Part shown: one piece after another, positions 1-10,615 of the stretch
How positions within the stretch are numbered: the stretch's first letter is position 1
Layout: the number at the start of each line of letters is the position of its first letter
Source of the DNA: Cannabis sativa
Lineage: Eukaryota; Streptophyta; Magnoliopsida; Rosales; Cannabaceae
Assembly: GCF_029168945.1 (NCBI RefSeq)
Contig: NC_083603.1
Location: 36,367,396-36,431,395 of the forward strand
DNA: 64,000 bases
Direction of reading: 5' to 3'
Notes under the pieces: generated by a model
Database searches by the model: none
Told to the model about the DNA's origin: nothing
Seen by the model: only the letters and a program-made list of their open reading frames with translations
Made by a program: the position numbers and the translations under genes

Positions 1-51
1 TGATTTTGTAACTGGTCGCTAGGCGACTTTTATTTTGTGTATCAGTTAAAC
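1..51 (+). repeat. TK1 5' LTR, distal fragment
   Basis: This matches the 3' LTR near 8173-8224, including the run ggtcgctaggcgacttttat. It stops at the Cassandra insertion, and its last five bases (taaac, 47-51) are repeated at 945-949. Confidence 0.9.
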
Positions 52-437
52 TGTAACGTCCCCGCTTCAAGCCTCCATTGGGTCCTTACACCCACGGACT
101 AAATGGCTCTTATACACGAGTACGCCACTCTGGCTGCTTTTCGGATTGATGACTGACCCTACAGACCAACACGAGTGTTTTCAACGTGCTTTGTCCTCAC
201 TCACACGCATCCTGGGAAAACTTCCCAGGAGGTCACCCATCCTTGAAATTGCGCCAAGGCCAAGCACGCTTAAGTGTGGAGTTCTTTCGAGATGGGCTAC
301 CGAAAAACAAGATGCACCTTGTTGACATAGGTAGTACCAATCAATCCATTTAAGCCCTCTTCAACTGTGTAGTCCCATACCTACACAGTCTTAGAATCAT
401 CCCACTTGACGTTCCCCAGGCGATGTGGGATTGCACA
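52..437 (-). repeat. Cassandra 3' LTR (element reads on minus)
   Basis: 386 bp. On the minus strand it starts TGTGCAATCC and ends GGGGACGTTACA. The start differs from the other LTR (TGTAACGTCC). Adjacent sequence at 438-457 is purine-rich on the minus strand and is the likely polypurine tract. Confidence 0.9.
220..285 (-). other. 5S rRNA-derived segment in Cassandra 3' LTR
   Basis: On the minus strand the C-box-like stretch GGATGGGTGACCTCCTGGGA (within 220-242) is intact. The A-box-like CTTAAGCGTGCTTGG lies within 254-274, followed outwards by the AGAACTCC block. Plant 5S genes use these internal boxes for TFIIIA and Pol III. The middle has diverged and contains indels, so this is not a functional 5S gene. 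Confidence 0.88.
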
Positions 438-558
438 GCTTACCCGGTATTTCCCCTTACGGATCACGGGACTACTGACTGTCACAATCACCCCCCCTTA
501 CGGGGTCCGACGTCCTCGTCGACCACACTTCCGGCAGGGTTAAGGCTCTGATACCATT
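438..558 (-). other. Cassandra interior with iMet primer binding site
   Basis: 121 bp without an open frame. The PBS is at 544-556, complementary to the iMet tRNA 3' end and two bases inside the 5' LTR. A C-run on the plus strand near 490-497 reads as a G-run on the minus strand. Confidence 0.88.
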
Positions 559-944
559 TGTAACGTCCCCGCTTCAAGCCTCCATTGGGTCCTTACACCC
601 ACGGACTAAATGGCTCTTATACACGAGTACGCCACTCTGGCTGCTTTCCGGATTGATGACTGACCCTACAGACCAACACGAGTGTTTTCAGCGTGCTTTG
701 TCCTCACTCACACGCATCCTGGGAAAACTTCCCAGGAGGTCACCCATCCTTGAGATTGCTCCAAGGCCAAGCACGCTTAACTGTGGAGTTCTTTCGAGAT
801 GGGCTACCGAAAAACAAGATGCACCTTGTTGATATAGGTAGTACCAATCAATCCATTTAAGCTCTCTTCAACTATGTAGTCCCATACCTACACAGTCTTA
901 GAATCATCCCACTTGACCTTCCCCAGGCGATGTGGGACGTTACA
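559..944 (-). repeat. Cassandra 5' LTR (element reads on minus)
   Basis: 386 bp, TG...CA ends, colinear with the copy at 52-437 without net indels. Confidence 0.92.
727..792 (-). other. 5S rRNA-derived segment in Cassandra 5' LTR
   Basis: Second copy of the 5S-like segment, 507 bp from the first. The C-box-like block is intact. The A-box-like block reads CAGTTAAGCGTGCTTGG, closer to plant 5S than the other copy. As the 5' LTR copy, it is the one placed to drive any transcription of the element. Confidence 0.88.
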
Positions 945-1137
945 TAAACAGTTAAATCTTTTTGTAAATGATTTTATAATCGGGATCCCGAGTCTTTTGT
1001 AATATTATTTTATAAGTTTAATTAAAAAGCAAAAATTTTAATTAATCACGTTTTTCCATAAACCTCGTTGATTAGCAACGAGCTGCACAACATGTTTAAA
1101 AATCACGTAATACGCCTATGTTAGTTAGGGTGTTACA
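945..1137 (+). repeat. TK1 5' LTR, proximal fragment
   Basis: Matches 8225-8411 of the 3' LTR and ends with the same gttagttagggtgttaca. It begins with the second copy of the Cassandra TSD. Confidence 0.93.
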
Positions 1138-1140
1138 ATT

Positions 1141-1153
1141 TGGTATCAGAGCC
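1141..1153 (+). other. TK1 primer binding site (iMet)
   Basis: TGGTATCAGAGCC three bases after the LTR terminus is the standard iMet tRNA primer site of plant Ty3/Gypsy elements. The 1154-1383 stretch is an untranslated leader with no other feature seen. Confidence 0.92.
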
Positions 1154-1383
1154 ACCAGTTTGTCTTCCGAAGATCGTCACGACATGTACAATCATCATCA
1201 GCAGTTAGCTCGTTTCACGGTTCAGTAAGCCTTTATTGCTTTAGTAGTTTATTTTATTCAGTTATGAAAAAGAAAAGCCTGTTAGGAAGCATGTTAGTAG
1301 CCTGATAGTAGAATAGGCGCATGTTTCGCTTTTAATTTCCAAATTAAGCGGCATTAGTAAGCTCTCCTTGAATACGACCTGAT

Positions 1384-3568
1384 ATGCCAACTCTTGGTTT
1401 CGCAGGCGGTTCTAATCAGATGGACGCCAGGCGGACTACCTGGAGTCAGGGCAACTCAGTGGGGTCGAACCAAGGACAAGGAGCTCAGTTTCTCCCACCT
1501 GCTAGGGGCCGAGGTAGAGGTCCCCGAGGCAGGGATCGTGGTCGGGGTGATGAGAACCCGCCACAGGCTGCCCAGGCTCCCCCAGCCGATCAGGGAGCCC
1601 AGAATTGAGAGTTATGGTTTGCGGAAATGCAAGCAGAGGTTGAGACAGCAGGGTGCTCCTGCAGTTCCAGTGCCCGTAGTTCCAGTGGCACCTGCCCTTG
1701 CTGCCCAGGCCGAGATAGCGGTGGCGGCCAATAGGTTGGAACCTCTGTATGAGCGGTTCCGGAAGCAAGCACCTCCAGTTTTCCTAGGAGGTCCGGACGT
1801 GATGAAAGCCGAGCAGTGGCTGACGGTGATTACCAAGATCCTGAATTTCATGGGTGTCACCGGTAACGACAGAGTGGTGTGTGCCACTTTCCAGTTCCAG
1901 GAGGACGCTCTGGTCTGGTGGGACATGGTGTCCAAGATCCATGACGTCACCATCATGACCTGGGAAAGGTTCCTGGAACTCTTCAACGCAAAGTATTACA
2001 ATGAGGCGGTTAGAAGCGCCAAGAGGAAAGAGTTCGCTCACCTGACCCAGCATGAGAATATGAGCGTCACTGAGTATACTACTCAGTTTGATCGGTTGGC
2101 GAGGTTAGCCTCGGGAATTGTGCCGACCGACTTCAGCAAGAAGGAGAAGTATCTGGACGGGTTGAATGCCAAGATCATACATGATTTGATGATCACCACG
2201 GACGACATCACCACCTATGCTCAGATGGTGGAGAAGGCACTGCGAGCTGAGGGCGCAGTTGGGTGTATGTCGGAGTCAGCTAGTACTCCGGTGAGTGGCG
2301 GGGCTCCTACCCCTCCTGCATCAGGCTTTAGCAGGGGGAGTAGTGGTTCGGCCATTGATCAGAGGAAGAGAGCATCCACTGCTTCCGGTGGCTCGAGTCA
2401 GAACAAGAGGTTCCGGGGGAACCAGAACAGAGGGAGTCGTCCTAGTGGTACTGAGACCCGATTCTCCTATCCTGAGTGCCCTAGCTGCAAGAGGCACCAT
2501 CGGGGTGAGTGCAAAGGTCAGGGATGCTTTCATTGTGGCATGCCCGGACACTTCAAGAGGGACTGTCCCCAGCTCCGATCAGAGGCACCGAGAGCTCCAG
2601 CGATACCCACATCAGCCAGGGTGTTCGCTATCACTCAGACTGATTCAGATGCCAGCCCATCAGTTGTCACAGGTCAGCTTTCTATTAACAACTCGCTATA
2701 TTCAGTGCTGTTTGATTCTGGGGCTACACATTCTTATGTGGCGGCCAGAGTCTTTAGTAAATTGGGTAGACCGTATGTTAGATATGAATCAGGGTTTGGA
2801 ACCCTATTACCTGGTGGAGAATTGGTTATCTCCAATAGGTGGATTAGGTCTATGCCGATCAGGATAGATGGTAGAGAGTTAAGTGCTGATCTGATAGAGA
2901 TGAGTTTAGTCGAATTCGATATTATTTTAGGAATGGATTTCCTATCTAAATATTCGGCGAGCATTGATTGTAAAAGGAAGATGGTGATCTTCCAACCGGA
3001 AAGTGAGGAACCATTTGTGTTTGTTGGTTCAGTTCAGGGATCTCGGATCCCGGTGATCTCGGCTATGTCAGCTAGAGAATTGTTGCACGGCGGTTGTTTA
3101 GGGTTTCTGGCCGTGGTGGTGGACACCACTCGGCCAGATACCATTCGGCCAGAGGACATCAGGGTGGTTCGGGAATTTCTGGATGTTTTTCCCGAAGAAC
3201 TTCCAGGGTTACCACCTCAGCGGGAGATTGACTTTGTGATAGACTTGGCACCAGGGGTGGAACCGGTTTCCAAAGCCCCATATAGAATGGCTCCAGCTGA
3301 ACTTAAGGAATTAAAGATTCAGCTCCAAGGGTTGCTTGACATAGGGTTCATTCGGCCCAGTGTGTCACCCTGGGGAGCCCCGGTTTTATTCGTCAAGAAG
3401 AAGGATGGATCTATGAGGATGTGCATCGACTACAGGGAATTGAACAAGCTGACGGTGAAGAATAAATATCCATTACCTAGGATCGATGACTTGTTCGATC
3501 AGCTTCAGGGGAAGACGGTCTTTTCTAAGATTGATCTCCATTCGGGTTATCATCAGTTGAGAATCTGA
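1384..3568 (+). pseudogene. TK1 gag - protease - RT N-terminal part (broken)
   Basis: Gag appears to start at the ATG at 1384 (MPTLGFAGG...), runs through an RG-rich stretch and stops at 1606-1608. A frameshift near 1640 moves the reading into the frame that stays open to 3568. That frame contains the retrotransposon gag domain (about 1775-2250), a CCHC knuckle [14 protein letters not shown] near 2524, an aspartic protease site FDSGATHSY near 2710, and the start of RT with [13 protein letters not shown] and DYRELN near 3370-3440. It stops at a TGA at 3566-3568, where the homologous copy in TK2 reads through, so this is a nonsense change of an arginine CGA. The first ~80 codons of the long frame from 1394 are a wrong-frame extension. 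The protein would assemble the particle and mature it. Confidence 0.9.
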
Positions 3569-4350
3569 GAGGATGACATTTCGAAGACGGCTTTCCGCAC
3601 TAGGTATGGACATTACGAATTTCTGGTTATGTCATTCGGACTAACCAATGCTCTTGCAGCATTCATGGACCTGATGAATAGAGTATTCAAGGATTTCCTC
3701 GATATTTGTGTGATTGTGTTTATCGACGACATCCTCGTGTACTCTCAATCAGAAGAGGAGCATGAATTACATCTTCAAATGGTACTGCAACAGCTTCGAG
3801 AACATAAGCTTTATGCCAAGTTCAAGAAATGTGAGTTCTGGCTATCTCAGGTGTCCTTCCTAGGGCACATTGTGAGCAAAGATGGGATCAAGGTGGATCC
3901 CGGGAAGATTGAATCGGTCAGGGATTGGCCGAGACCGAAGACAGTGACAGAGATCAGAAGCTTCTTAGGTTTAGCTGGGTACTACCGTAGGTTCGTCGAA
4001 GGGTTTTCAAAAATTTCAATGCCCCTAACCGAGCTTACAAAGAAGAATCAGCGATTTATTTGGTCAGACAAGTGCGAAGCTAGTTTTCAGGAGCCAAAGC
4101 GGAGGTTGATTACCGCACAAGTGCTAGCTTTGCCTTCACACAAGGAGAAGTTCGTAGTTTATTGCGACGCATCCAAACAGGGTTTGGGGTGTGTATTGAT
4201 GCAAGCCGATCGGGTTATCGCTTATGCCTCCCGTCAGTTAAAGGATTATGAACAGCGATACCCGACTCATGATCTAGAGTTGGCCGCAGTGGTTTTCGCA
4301 TTGAAGATTTGGCGGCATTATCTTTACGGGGAAAAGTGTGAAATTTATAC
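3569..4350 (+). pseudogene. TK1 reverse transcriptase core and RNase H start (broken)
   Basis: The frame continues after the 3566 stop. Visible motifs are [11 protein letters not shown] near 3620, the catalytic box FIDDILVYS near 3719, the GFIVS-equivalent [11 protein letters not shown], and the RNase H opening [15 protein letters not shown] near 4160. A small deletion near 4350, about seven bases relative to TK2, destroys the frame just where the RNase H sequence IYTDHKSL should be. RT and RNase H make double-stranded cDNA inside the particle. Confidence 0.9.
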
Positions 4351-5439
4351 CAAAGTCTCAAATATTTCTTTACTCAGAAAGATTTGAATATGAGACAAAG
4401 GCGTTGGTTGGAATTAGTGAAAGATTACGACTGTGAAATCCTCTATCACCCCGGAAAAGCCAATGTAGTGGCCGATGGCCTGAGCAGAAAGGGTCCGGGG
4501 CAAGTAGCTAGTATGGTTCAGATCTCACCTCAACTAGCAGAGGATATGGTTAGATCCAGCATTGAGTTTGTGGTAGGTCAGCTTCACAACTTAACGCTGC
4601 AATCTGATCTGTTGGAAAGAATAAAAGTCGCACAGATGACGGATCCAGAGTTAGTGAAGATCCGAGATGAGGTGTTGGCTGGTCAAGCCAAGGACTTTTC
4701 AGTGTCAGACAGTGGGATGCTTTTGTATAAAGCCAGGGTTTGTGTTCCGAATAGTGTGGAACTTAGGAATGAGATCTTTGAGGAGGCTCATTCTACCCCG
4801 TATTCTCTGCATCCCGGCACCACTAAGATGTACCAAGATTTGAAACCGTACTTCTGGTGGAGCGGTATGAAGAAGAATTTGGTAGAATTCGTATCGAGAT
4901 GCCTCACTTGTCAACAGATTAAGGCTGAACATCAGAGACCAGCAGGGTTGTTGCAGCCCTTAACCCTACCAGAATGGAAATGGGAAGATATTACGATGGA
5001 TTTTGTGGTCGGGTTACCTAGGACCACGGGTTTATTTGATTCCATCTGGGTAGTGGTGGATCAATTTACGAAATCTGCTCATTTTCTGCCGGTTAGAACA
5101 ACATTTACAGTGGATCAGTTGGCAGAGTTGTATGTCAGAGAGATAGTGAGACTTCACGGGGTACCGAAGTCGATAGTTTCGGACAGGGATCCGAAGTTCA
5201 CCTCCAAATTTTGGCAAAGTTTGCAACAGGCAATGGGTACAAAGCTAAAATTTAGTACAGCATTCCATCCTCAGACAGATGGTCAGTCAGAAAGGACAAT
5301 TCAAATATTGAAGGACATGTTGAGAGCCTGTGTTACGGACTTTGAAGGCTCATGGAATAAATATCTACCGTTGATAGAATTTTCTTACAACAACAGTTAC
5401 CAGAGTACGATAGGGATGGCTCCCTATGAACTGTTATAA
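4351..5439 (+). pseudogene. TK1 RNase H end and integrase (broken)
   Basis: After the frameshift the new frame carries the RNase H end ([20 protein letters not shown]), the HHCC integrase zinc motif (H...H...[11 protein letters not shown], about 4780-4930) and the DDE core, with D in [10 protein letters not shown] in VSDRDPKF and E in QSERTIQ. All three acidic residues are present. It stops at a TAA at 5437-5439, where the equivalent protein has a tyrosine codon, so this is a single nonsense change. Confidence 0.9.
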
Positions 5440-6072
5440 GGTAGGAAATGTAGATCTCCCATCCACTGGGATGAGACAGGGGAGAGAAAATACTTAGGTC
5501 CAGAGTCAGTGCAACGGACCAATGAGGCGATAGAGAAGATAAAAGCTAGAATGCTTGCCTCACAGAGCAGACAGAAGAGTTACGCAGATCCGAAACGCAG
5601 AGATGTTGAGTTCCAAGTAGGGGACCATGTGTTTTTACGGGTATCTCCGACGAAGGGGATTAAACGTTTCGGGAAAAGAGGCAAGTTATGCCCTAGATTT
5701 ACAGGACCTTTCGAGATTCTCGAGAAGATAGGTCATGTGGCATATCGGTTAGCATTGCCTCCAGCTTTATCAGCAGTTCACAACGTATTCCATGTCTCGA
5801 TGTTGAGAAAATACGTTTCAGATCCCTCTCATATACTCAGTTATGAGAGTCTTGAGCTACAGCCAGACATGACTTATGAGGAGCAACCAGTGCAGATCCT
5901 GGATAGAAAGGATAAAGTCCTTCGGAATAAGACCATAGCATTGGTCAAGGTTCTCTGGAGAAACAGCAAGGTGGAGGAAGCCACCTGGGAGCTAGAGTCA
6001 GATATGAGAGCTCAATATCCAGAGTTATTCAGGTTAGATTTCGGGGACGAAATCCTTTTAAGGGGGGGATAA
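5440..6072 (+). pseudogene. TK1 integrase C-terminus with chromodomain-like tail
   Basis: Same frame as the integrase, after the stop. It contains the GPF/Y-type region (LCPRFTGPFEIL, VAYRLALPPALSAVHNVFH) and a final segment, VQILDRKDKVLRNKTIALVK, followed by VLWRNSKVEEATWELE. This is the reduced chromodomain typical of Tekay/Del chromoviruses, thought to steer integration to heterochromatin. It ends with LLRGG and a stop at 6072, immediately before the polypurine tract. Confidence 0.88.
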
Positions 6073-6073
6073 T
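6060..6073 (+). other. TK1 polypurine tract
   Basis: AAGGGGGGGAT just inside the 3' LTR, the expected plus-strand primer. It overlaps the last codons of the polyprotein. Confidence 0.88.
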
Positions 6074-6395
6074 TGTAAAGCCCGCTTAGTTTAATTTGGA
6101 AATTAGCAGTTAATCATGATTAATTATGAAATTATTTATAGCTATTTAAATAATTTATTATACTGTTATTTATGGAATTCAGAAATGCATTGCTATGTCA
6201 TTCAGTAGTTTTCATATTTTGCATTTTCGGTGCTCGGTATTTCGGAACCCGGCGTTTGGCTCAGTAGAAATCACAACTTAGAATGTTAGTAGTTTGGGAC
6301 GGTTTATTAGACATTGGGAATGTCGAGAATGGCCGGGAATTTAGAATTTCCCAAAAAATACCCCTTTAGTGATTATTATGTGGTTTTAGTGTGGA

Positions 6396-6419
6396 GGGGC
6401 AAAATGGTCTTTTTGCCCC
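6396..6419. repeat. Inverted repeat GGGGCAAAA / TTTTTGCCCC in TK1 LTR
   Basis: Arms of 9-10 bases with a short loop. TK2 has the same structure at 11378-11401 and 17458-17481. Role unknown. Confidence 0.7.
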
Positions 6420-7198
6420 ATTAGTATTTTGTCTTTTAGTGAATTTGTTAAATGGAAATTAAATGTTTATTTTATTAATATTGGCTGAAATGAATTGTTA
6501 TAGGTGTCCTTTACTCATTTTCTCATTTTACAACAAATTACACTTAGAAAAAAAAATAGAATTTTCAAAACACTCTCTCTCTTTTTTTTTTATATCTTTT
6601 CGGCTGGCTGCTTGGAGTTCAAGGGCTGGGTTTTTCTTTGAATTTCAAGCTAGATTCAACCTTAATTTGTGAGCTCTTGATTGTGGTAGGTGATTCTAAC
6701 TTTTTCCCTTTATTTTCTTGAATAAAAATGGTGAAAATATGAGTAAATGCATGCTTACTTGAGGTGTTGTTGCTGCTGTGTTTGTGATATGATTTCTGAG
6801 GTTTAAATCTTGTTCAATTGAGTAGAATAGAGCTGGTTATGATGCATCCTAGTTGTGTTGTTCAAAGTTTTGATTTTTAGCTCAAAAATATGGTTTTCAA
6901 AGAGAAATGTCTATGTTCTGTTGCTGTGATATTGTTGATGTTTTTAATTGTTTTCAGAGGCTTAGTTAAGCTTGTTTAAGTAAGTTTAGATGGATTTGAT
7001 TGCATGCTAGCTAGGTTTGCTCAAGTTTGAGTTTAGAACTCAAAGCTTAAGCTCTAATGGTGATTTTTGAATTCGTGCAATCTGGGTGGTTTTGTTGCCT
7101 TAGAAATGTTCTAGGGGAGGTATAGAACAGGTCTGGAAGGTTTCATGTCATTTGGGGTTGAATTGTGCAAGTTATGAATTTTTATGTTTGCTGCCTGC

Positions 7199-7275
7199 GA
7201 GGAACCGGAATTCCGGAATTCCGGATGAGTGTTCTGAATTTTCCCAGAACCGGAATTCCGGTTGGGGAAAATTCA
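7199..7275. repeat. CCGGAATTCCGG palindrome island in TK1 LTR
   Basis: AACCGGAATTCCGG-type palindromes occur several times within about 75 bp, one overlapping itself (CCGGAATTCCGGAATTCCGG). The flanking sequence is AT-rich. TK2 LTRs have a variant island at the same place. Confidence 0.8.
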
Positions 7276-7589
7276 GAGACCTTAGTTTTCCTCGTTTTTA
7301 TGTTTTAGGGGGTATTGCCATGCTTTTTATCGATAGGGAAACTTTTAGTTCCTAGTTTAAGTCCCCGGGAAGTGATTTAGCGTGTCACTTATAGTGTTGT
7401 GATTTTTATGGTTTAGGAGCACATGTAATCCGCTCGGCTAAAGTTCCGGTCGGGTTGACCAAGCACACCTGAATTCGGAATCCAGGTAAGATTAGTATAA
7501 CAGTGTGCATATGTAGATTACATGTTTAGCGTGCATGTAGGAAGCCTATTAGATTACATTAGTTATGTATGTTGGCTTCGAACCATCCA

Positions 7590-7830
7590 ACCCTGTCACG
7601 TCGGTACAGGCTGGAGTATGACCAGCAGCCGGCGTATGACCGGTTCGACCGATCAGGCTGACACTTGGTTGGTGGTTCCCTACTATTGACGTATCCCATT
7701 GGTACAGGCTGGAGTATGCCCAGCAGCCGGAGTATGACCGGTTCGACCGATCAGGAGGATATAGTAACACGTCGGTACAGGCTGGAGTATGACCAGCAGC
7801 CGGAGTATGACCGGTTCGACCGATCACGTT
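7590..7830 (+). repeat. Tandem repeat array in TK1 LTR (three units)
   Basis: Three copies of a unit of roughly 60-75 bp with core GGTACAGGCTGGAGTATGAC, CAGCAGCCGGAGTATGACC and GGTTCGACCGATCA, separated by variable spacers. The TK2 3' LTR has four copies on the other strand. Confidence 0.88.
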
Positions 7831-8419
7831 GTTACGTGTCAATAGTACCGTCCCTATGAGCGTTCAGAACTCAGTACCATGTTGGACATGGCAGTAGTGG
7901 CTCAGTACCGTGTTCGACACGGCAGTAGCGGGACTCAGTATCGTGTTGGACACGGCAGTCAGGGTTATGATCAGGGGTATGGGCGTCTGATCATGACCGG
8001 GATTATGTATGAGTATTATTATGCTTTTCTTACTGAGTCTGTCGACTCACAGTTCTACGTTTATGTGTAGGTAAAGGCAAGGCTAAAGCTGATGGACCGT
8101 GAGCGAGCTTATGAAGGTTGTACATGTCGGGGCGGTTAGGCCTGGAGCGTACGATCATCGGGACAGCGAGGCTGATTTTGTAACTGGTCGCTAGGCGACT
8201 TTTATTTTGTGTATCAGTTAAACAGTTAAATCTTTTTGTAAATAATTTTATAATCGGGATCTCGAGTCTTTTGTAATATTATTTTATAAGTTTAATTAAA
8301 AAGCAAAAATTTTAATTAATCACGTTTTTCCATAAACCTCGTTGATTAGCAACGAGCTGCACAGCATGTTTAAAAATCACGTAATACGCCTATGTTAGTT
8401 AGGGTGTTACATATTCGGT

Positions 8420-9073
8420 ATGGCATCTATCCAGTCTCGCTTTGACGCGACTAAGAAATTCATCAACGCACGGATGGAACCCCATCAAAATGTGCGTGAT
8501 CACCTTCTCCAAATGGCAGGTTATTTCCAGGACGCCCAGAATCATGGTGCTGAAATGGATCAGACAACTCAAGTGAGTCTCATCTTGAATAGTCTGACTC
8601 CAGATTTTCTGCCCTATACATCAAATTATGTCATGAACAAGAAGGAACAAGACTTTCACACGTTAGTCAATGACCTTCAGACATATGAAAATTTGATTGG
8701 AGGACCCAAGAAGAAAGGGAGTAAACCTCAGAATTCTTGAAATGGTAATAGGACAAATAATTCTGAGGCACACGTTGCCTCTACTTCCAAACCCAAGAAT
8801 AAGAAGAAGTAGAAAAATGCCAAGAAGCGAGCTCAAGCTGTGAAAACAGCTAAGAACAAAAAGGCTGCAGCTTCTGGTGATACACCAAAAGGAAAATGTT
8901 TCTACTGTAATGAGAAAGGCCATTGGAAACCCCAATGTCCTAAGCTTCTTGCAAAGAAACAAGGTATTTATTTCTATAAACTGATGTGTTTTAGTGAATT
9001 ATTATCCATTTGGATTATTAATTCTGGACTACTAACCTTGTTTATTTTTCTTCTTATAGCTCAAGCTTCTTAA
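8420..9073 (+). pseudogene. COP-C gag pseudogene
   Basis: One frame across this span encodes a Copia-type gag (UBN2 family): an SRFDATKKFINARM start, SLILNSLTPDFLPYTSNYVM, a lysine-rich linker, then a CCHC knuckle CFYCNEKGHWKPQC near 8899. In-frame stops at 8738-8740 and about 8810 inactivate it. The N-terminus is missing because TK1 inserted into it. Gag would bind RNA and form the particle. After the knuckle the frame turns hydrophobic and loses resemblance to Copia protein. A GT...AG pair near 8964-9060 could mark an intron, but this is weak. Confidence 0.85.
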
Positions 9074-9336
9074 ACTCAGGTGTTGTCTTAGCGAGTTGGA
9101 TCTGAAAGCTGGATAAGGGGATGGAGTTCGTCAAAGATAAAGAAGAAGCTCATTTATTTATTTTTCTTTGAATTAATTGTTTCAATATTAAAACAATTTG
9201 GATTTCAAGTTTGGGATTTTATTCCCTGTTCTCATAATGTTGCAAACAATTTTTTTAATTTATAATTAAGTTCTTTTTTTTTTACAAATAAATTGCAATC
9301 TATGAGTTGAGCTTCATTACTTTATCATATAAATTA
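9074..9336 (+). other. COP-C interior between gag and the TK2 insertion, no gene seen
   Basis: AT-rich sequence with poly-T runs and no recognisable protein. It ends with the left TSD of TK2 (aatta, 9332-9336). Confidence 0.6.
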
Positions 9337-9878
9337 TGTAACACCCTAACTAGCATAGGCGTATTACGTGATTTATAAACATGCTGTGCAGCTCGTTGCT
9401 AATCAACGAGGTTTATGGAAAACGTGATTAATTAAAATTTTTGCTTTTTAATTAAACTTGTAAAATATTTATACAAAATACTCGGGATCCCGATTACAAA
9501 ACCATTTACAAAAGTTTACTTTCTATACAAAATATTTGTCGCCTAGCGACTAATTACAAAAATAGCCTCGATGTCCCGATGATCGTACGCTCCAGGCCTA
9601 ACCGCCCCGACATGTACAGTCTTCACCGGCTCGCTCACGGTCCATCAGCTCTAGCCTTGCCCTTACCTACACATAAACATAGCACTGTGAGTCGACAGAC
9701 TCAGTAAGAAAAGCATAATAATACTCATACATAAATCCCGGTCATGATCAGACGCCCATACCCCTGACCATAACCCTAAATGCCGTGTCCAACACAATAC
9801 TGAGTCCCCCTAACTGCCGTGTCCAACACGGTACTGAGTTCTGAACGTTCATAGGGACGGTACTATTGACAAGTAACA

Positions 9879-10200
9879 GCCTAATCGGTCGAACCGGCCA
9901 TACTCCGGCTGCTGGTCATACTCCAGCCTGTACCGACGTGTTACAGTATCAGCCTAATCGGTCAAACCGGTCATACTCCAGCTGCTGCTCATACTCCAGC
10001 CTCTACCGACGTGATACGTCAAATAGTACGGAACCACCAACCAACTATCAGCCTAATCGGTCGAACCGGTCATACTCCGGCTGCTAGTCATACTCCAGCG
10101 TGTACCGACATGATACAGTGTTAGCCTAATCGGTCGAATCGGTCATACTCCGGCTGCTGGTCATACTCCAGCCTGTACCGACATGACACAGTCGGATGGT
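9879..10200 (-). repeat. Tandem repeat array in TK2 3' LTR (four units)
   Basis: Four copies of a unit of about 75 bp containing AGCCTAATCGGTCGAACCGG and CATACTCCGGCTGCTGGTCA. A longer spacer of about 30 bp separates units two and three. An open frame of repeated IGRTGHTPAAGHTPAC-like peptide is a by-product of the repeat. Confidence 0.88.
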
Positions 10201-10519
10201 TCAAAGCCAACATACATATCTAATGTAATCTAACAAGCTTCCTACATGCACGCTAAACATGTAATCTACATATGCATACTGTTATACTAATCTTACCTCG
10301 ATTTCGAATTCAGGTGTGGCGGTCAACCTGACTGGAACTATCTGCGCGGCGGATTACAGGCTCCTAAATCATAAAAATCACAACACAATAAGTGATACGC
10401 TAAATCACTTCCCGGAGACTTAAACTAGGAACTAAAAGTTTCCCTATCGATAAAAAGCATGGCAATACCCCAAATAACATAAAAATGAGGAAATCTAGGG
10501 TTCCTGAAATTTCCCCAAC

Positions 10520-10615
10520 CGGTAGACCGGTTGCCCAACCGGAATTCCGGTTCTGGGAATTTTCAAAACCCATCCGGAATTCTGGATGCACAACCGAAAT
10601 TCTGGTTCCTCGCAG
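10520..10615. repeat. Palindrome island in TK2 3' LTR
   Basis: Contains AACCGGTAGACCGGTT, AACCGGAATTCCGGTT and degenerate ATCCGGAATTCTGGAT. It is the counterpart of the TK1 island with different word order and extra units. Confidence 0.78.

Larger units (their letters stand above)
52..944 (-). mobile_element. Cassandra TRIM with 5S rRNA-derived LTRs, complete
   Basis: Two 386-bp direct LTRs (52-437 and 559-944) flank a 121-bp interior with no coding capacity. On the minus strand the interior begins two bases after the LTR with TGGTATCAGAGCC, the iMet primer site. The LTRs carry a 5S rRNA-like segment, the hallmark of Cassandra. A perfect 5-bp TSD, taaac, lies at 47-51 and 945-949. The sister LTR of TK1 at about 8215-8230 reads straight through as the empty site, so this insertion came after TK1 transposed. 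The LTRs differ at roughly ten positions by eye. The element needs proteins from other retrotransposons to move. Confidence 0.95.
1..8411 (+). mobile_element. TK1: Ty3/Gypsy Tekay-type LTR retrotransposon, left end outside window
   Basis: Order on the plus strand is 5' LTR (1-51 plus 945-1137, split by Cassandra), iMet primer site, gag, protease, reverse transcriptase, RNase H, integrase, chromodomain-like tail, polypurine tract and 3' LTR. The gag-PR-RT-RH-IN order with a C-terminal motif of the QILDRK...LVKVLWRN...EEATWE type is what the chromoviral Tekay/Del lineage shows. The polyprotein is broken by three stops and two frameshifts, so this copy is non-autonomous. It ends inside COP-C gag sequence. 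A 5-bp TSD cannot be checked because the left end is outside the window. Confidence 0.93.
6074..8411 (+). repeat. TK1 3' LTR (2338 bp)
   Basis: Begins TGTAAAGCCCGC and ends AGGGTGTTACA. It contains a short inverted repeat (6396-6419), a CCGGAATTCCGG palindrome island (about 7199-7275) and a tandem repeat array (about 7590-7830). It holds the uninterrupted counterpart of the Cassandra insertion site. The short open frames inside it are repeat-derived and are not called. Confidence 0.92.

Noticed and set aside
187..300. 5S rRNA gene on the minus strand
   Set aside because: Only the boxes and one arm resemble 5S; the middle has indels and the copy lies in a TRIM LTR pair with TSD, so it is Cassandra.
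544..556. tRNA-like sequence GGCTCTGATACCA (also reversed at 1141-1153)
   Set aside because: It is a primer binding site complementary to the iMet tRNA end, not a tRNA gene.
7549..7842. Open frame encoding repeated IGRTGHTPAAGHTPAC-like peptide (also 9866-10087, 15914-16303)
   Set aside because: The peptide is a by-product of the LTR tandem repeats, on either strand, with no start context or conserved frame.
9879..10200. CRISPR-like regularly spaced repeats
   Set aside because: Plant nuclear LTR, units of about 75 bp in direct tandem, no unique spacers of constant length.
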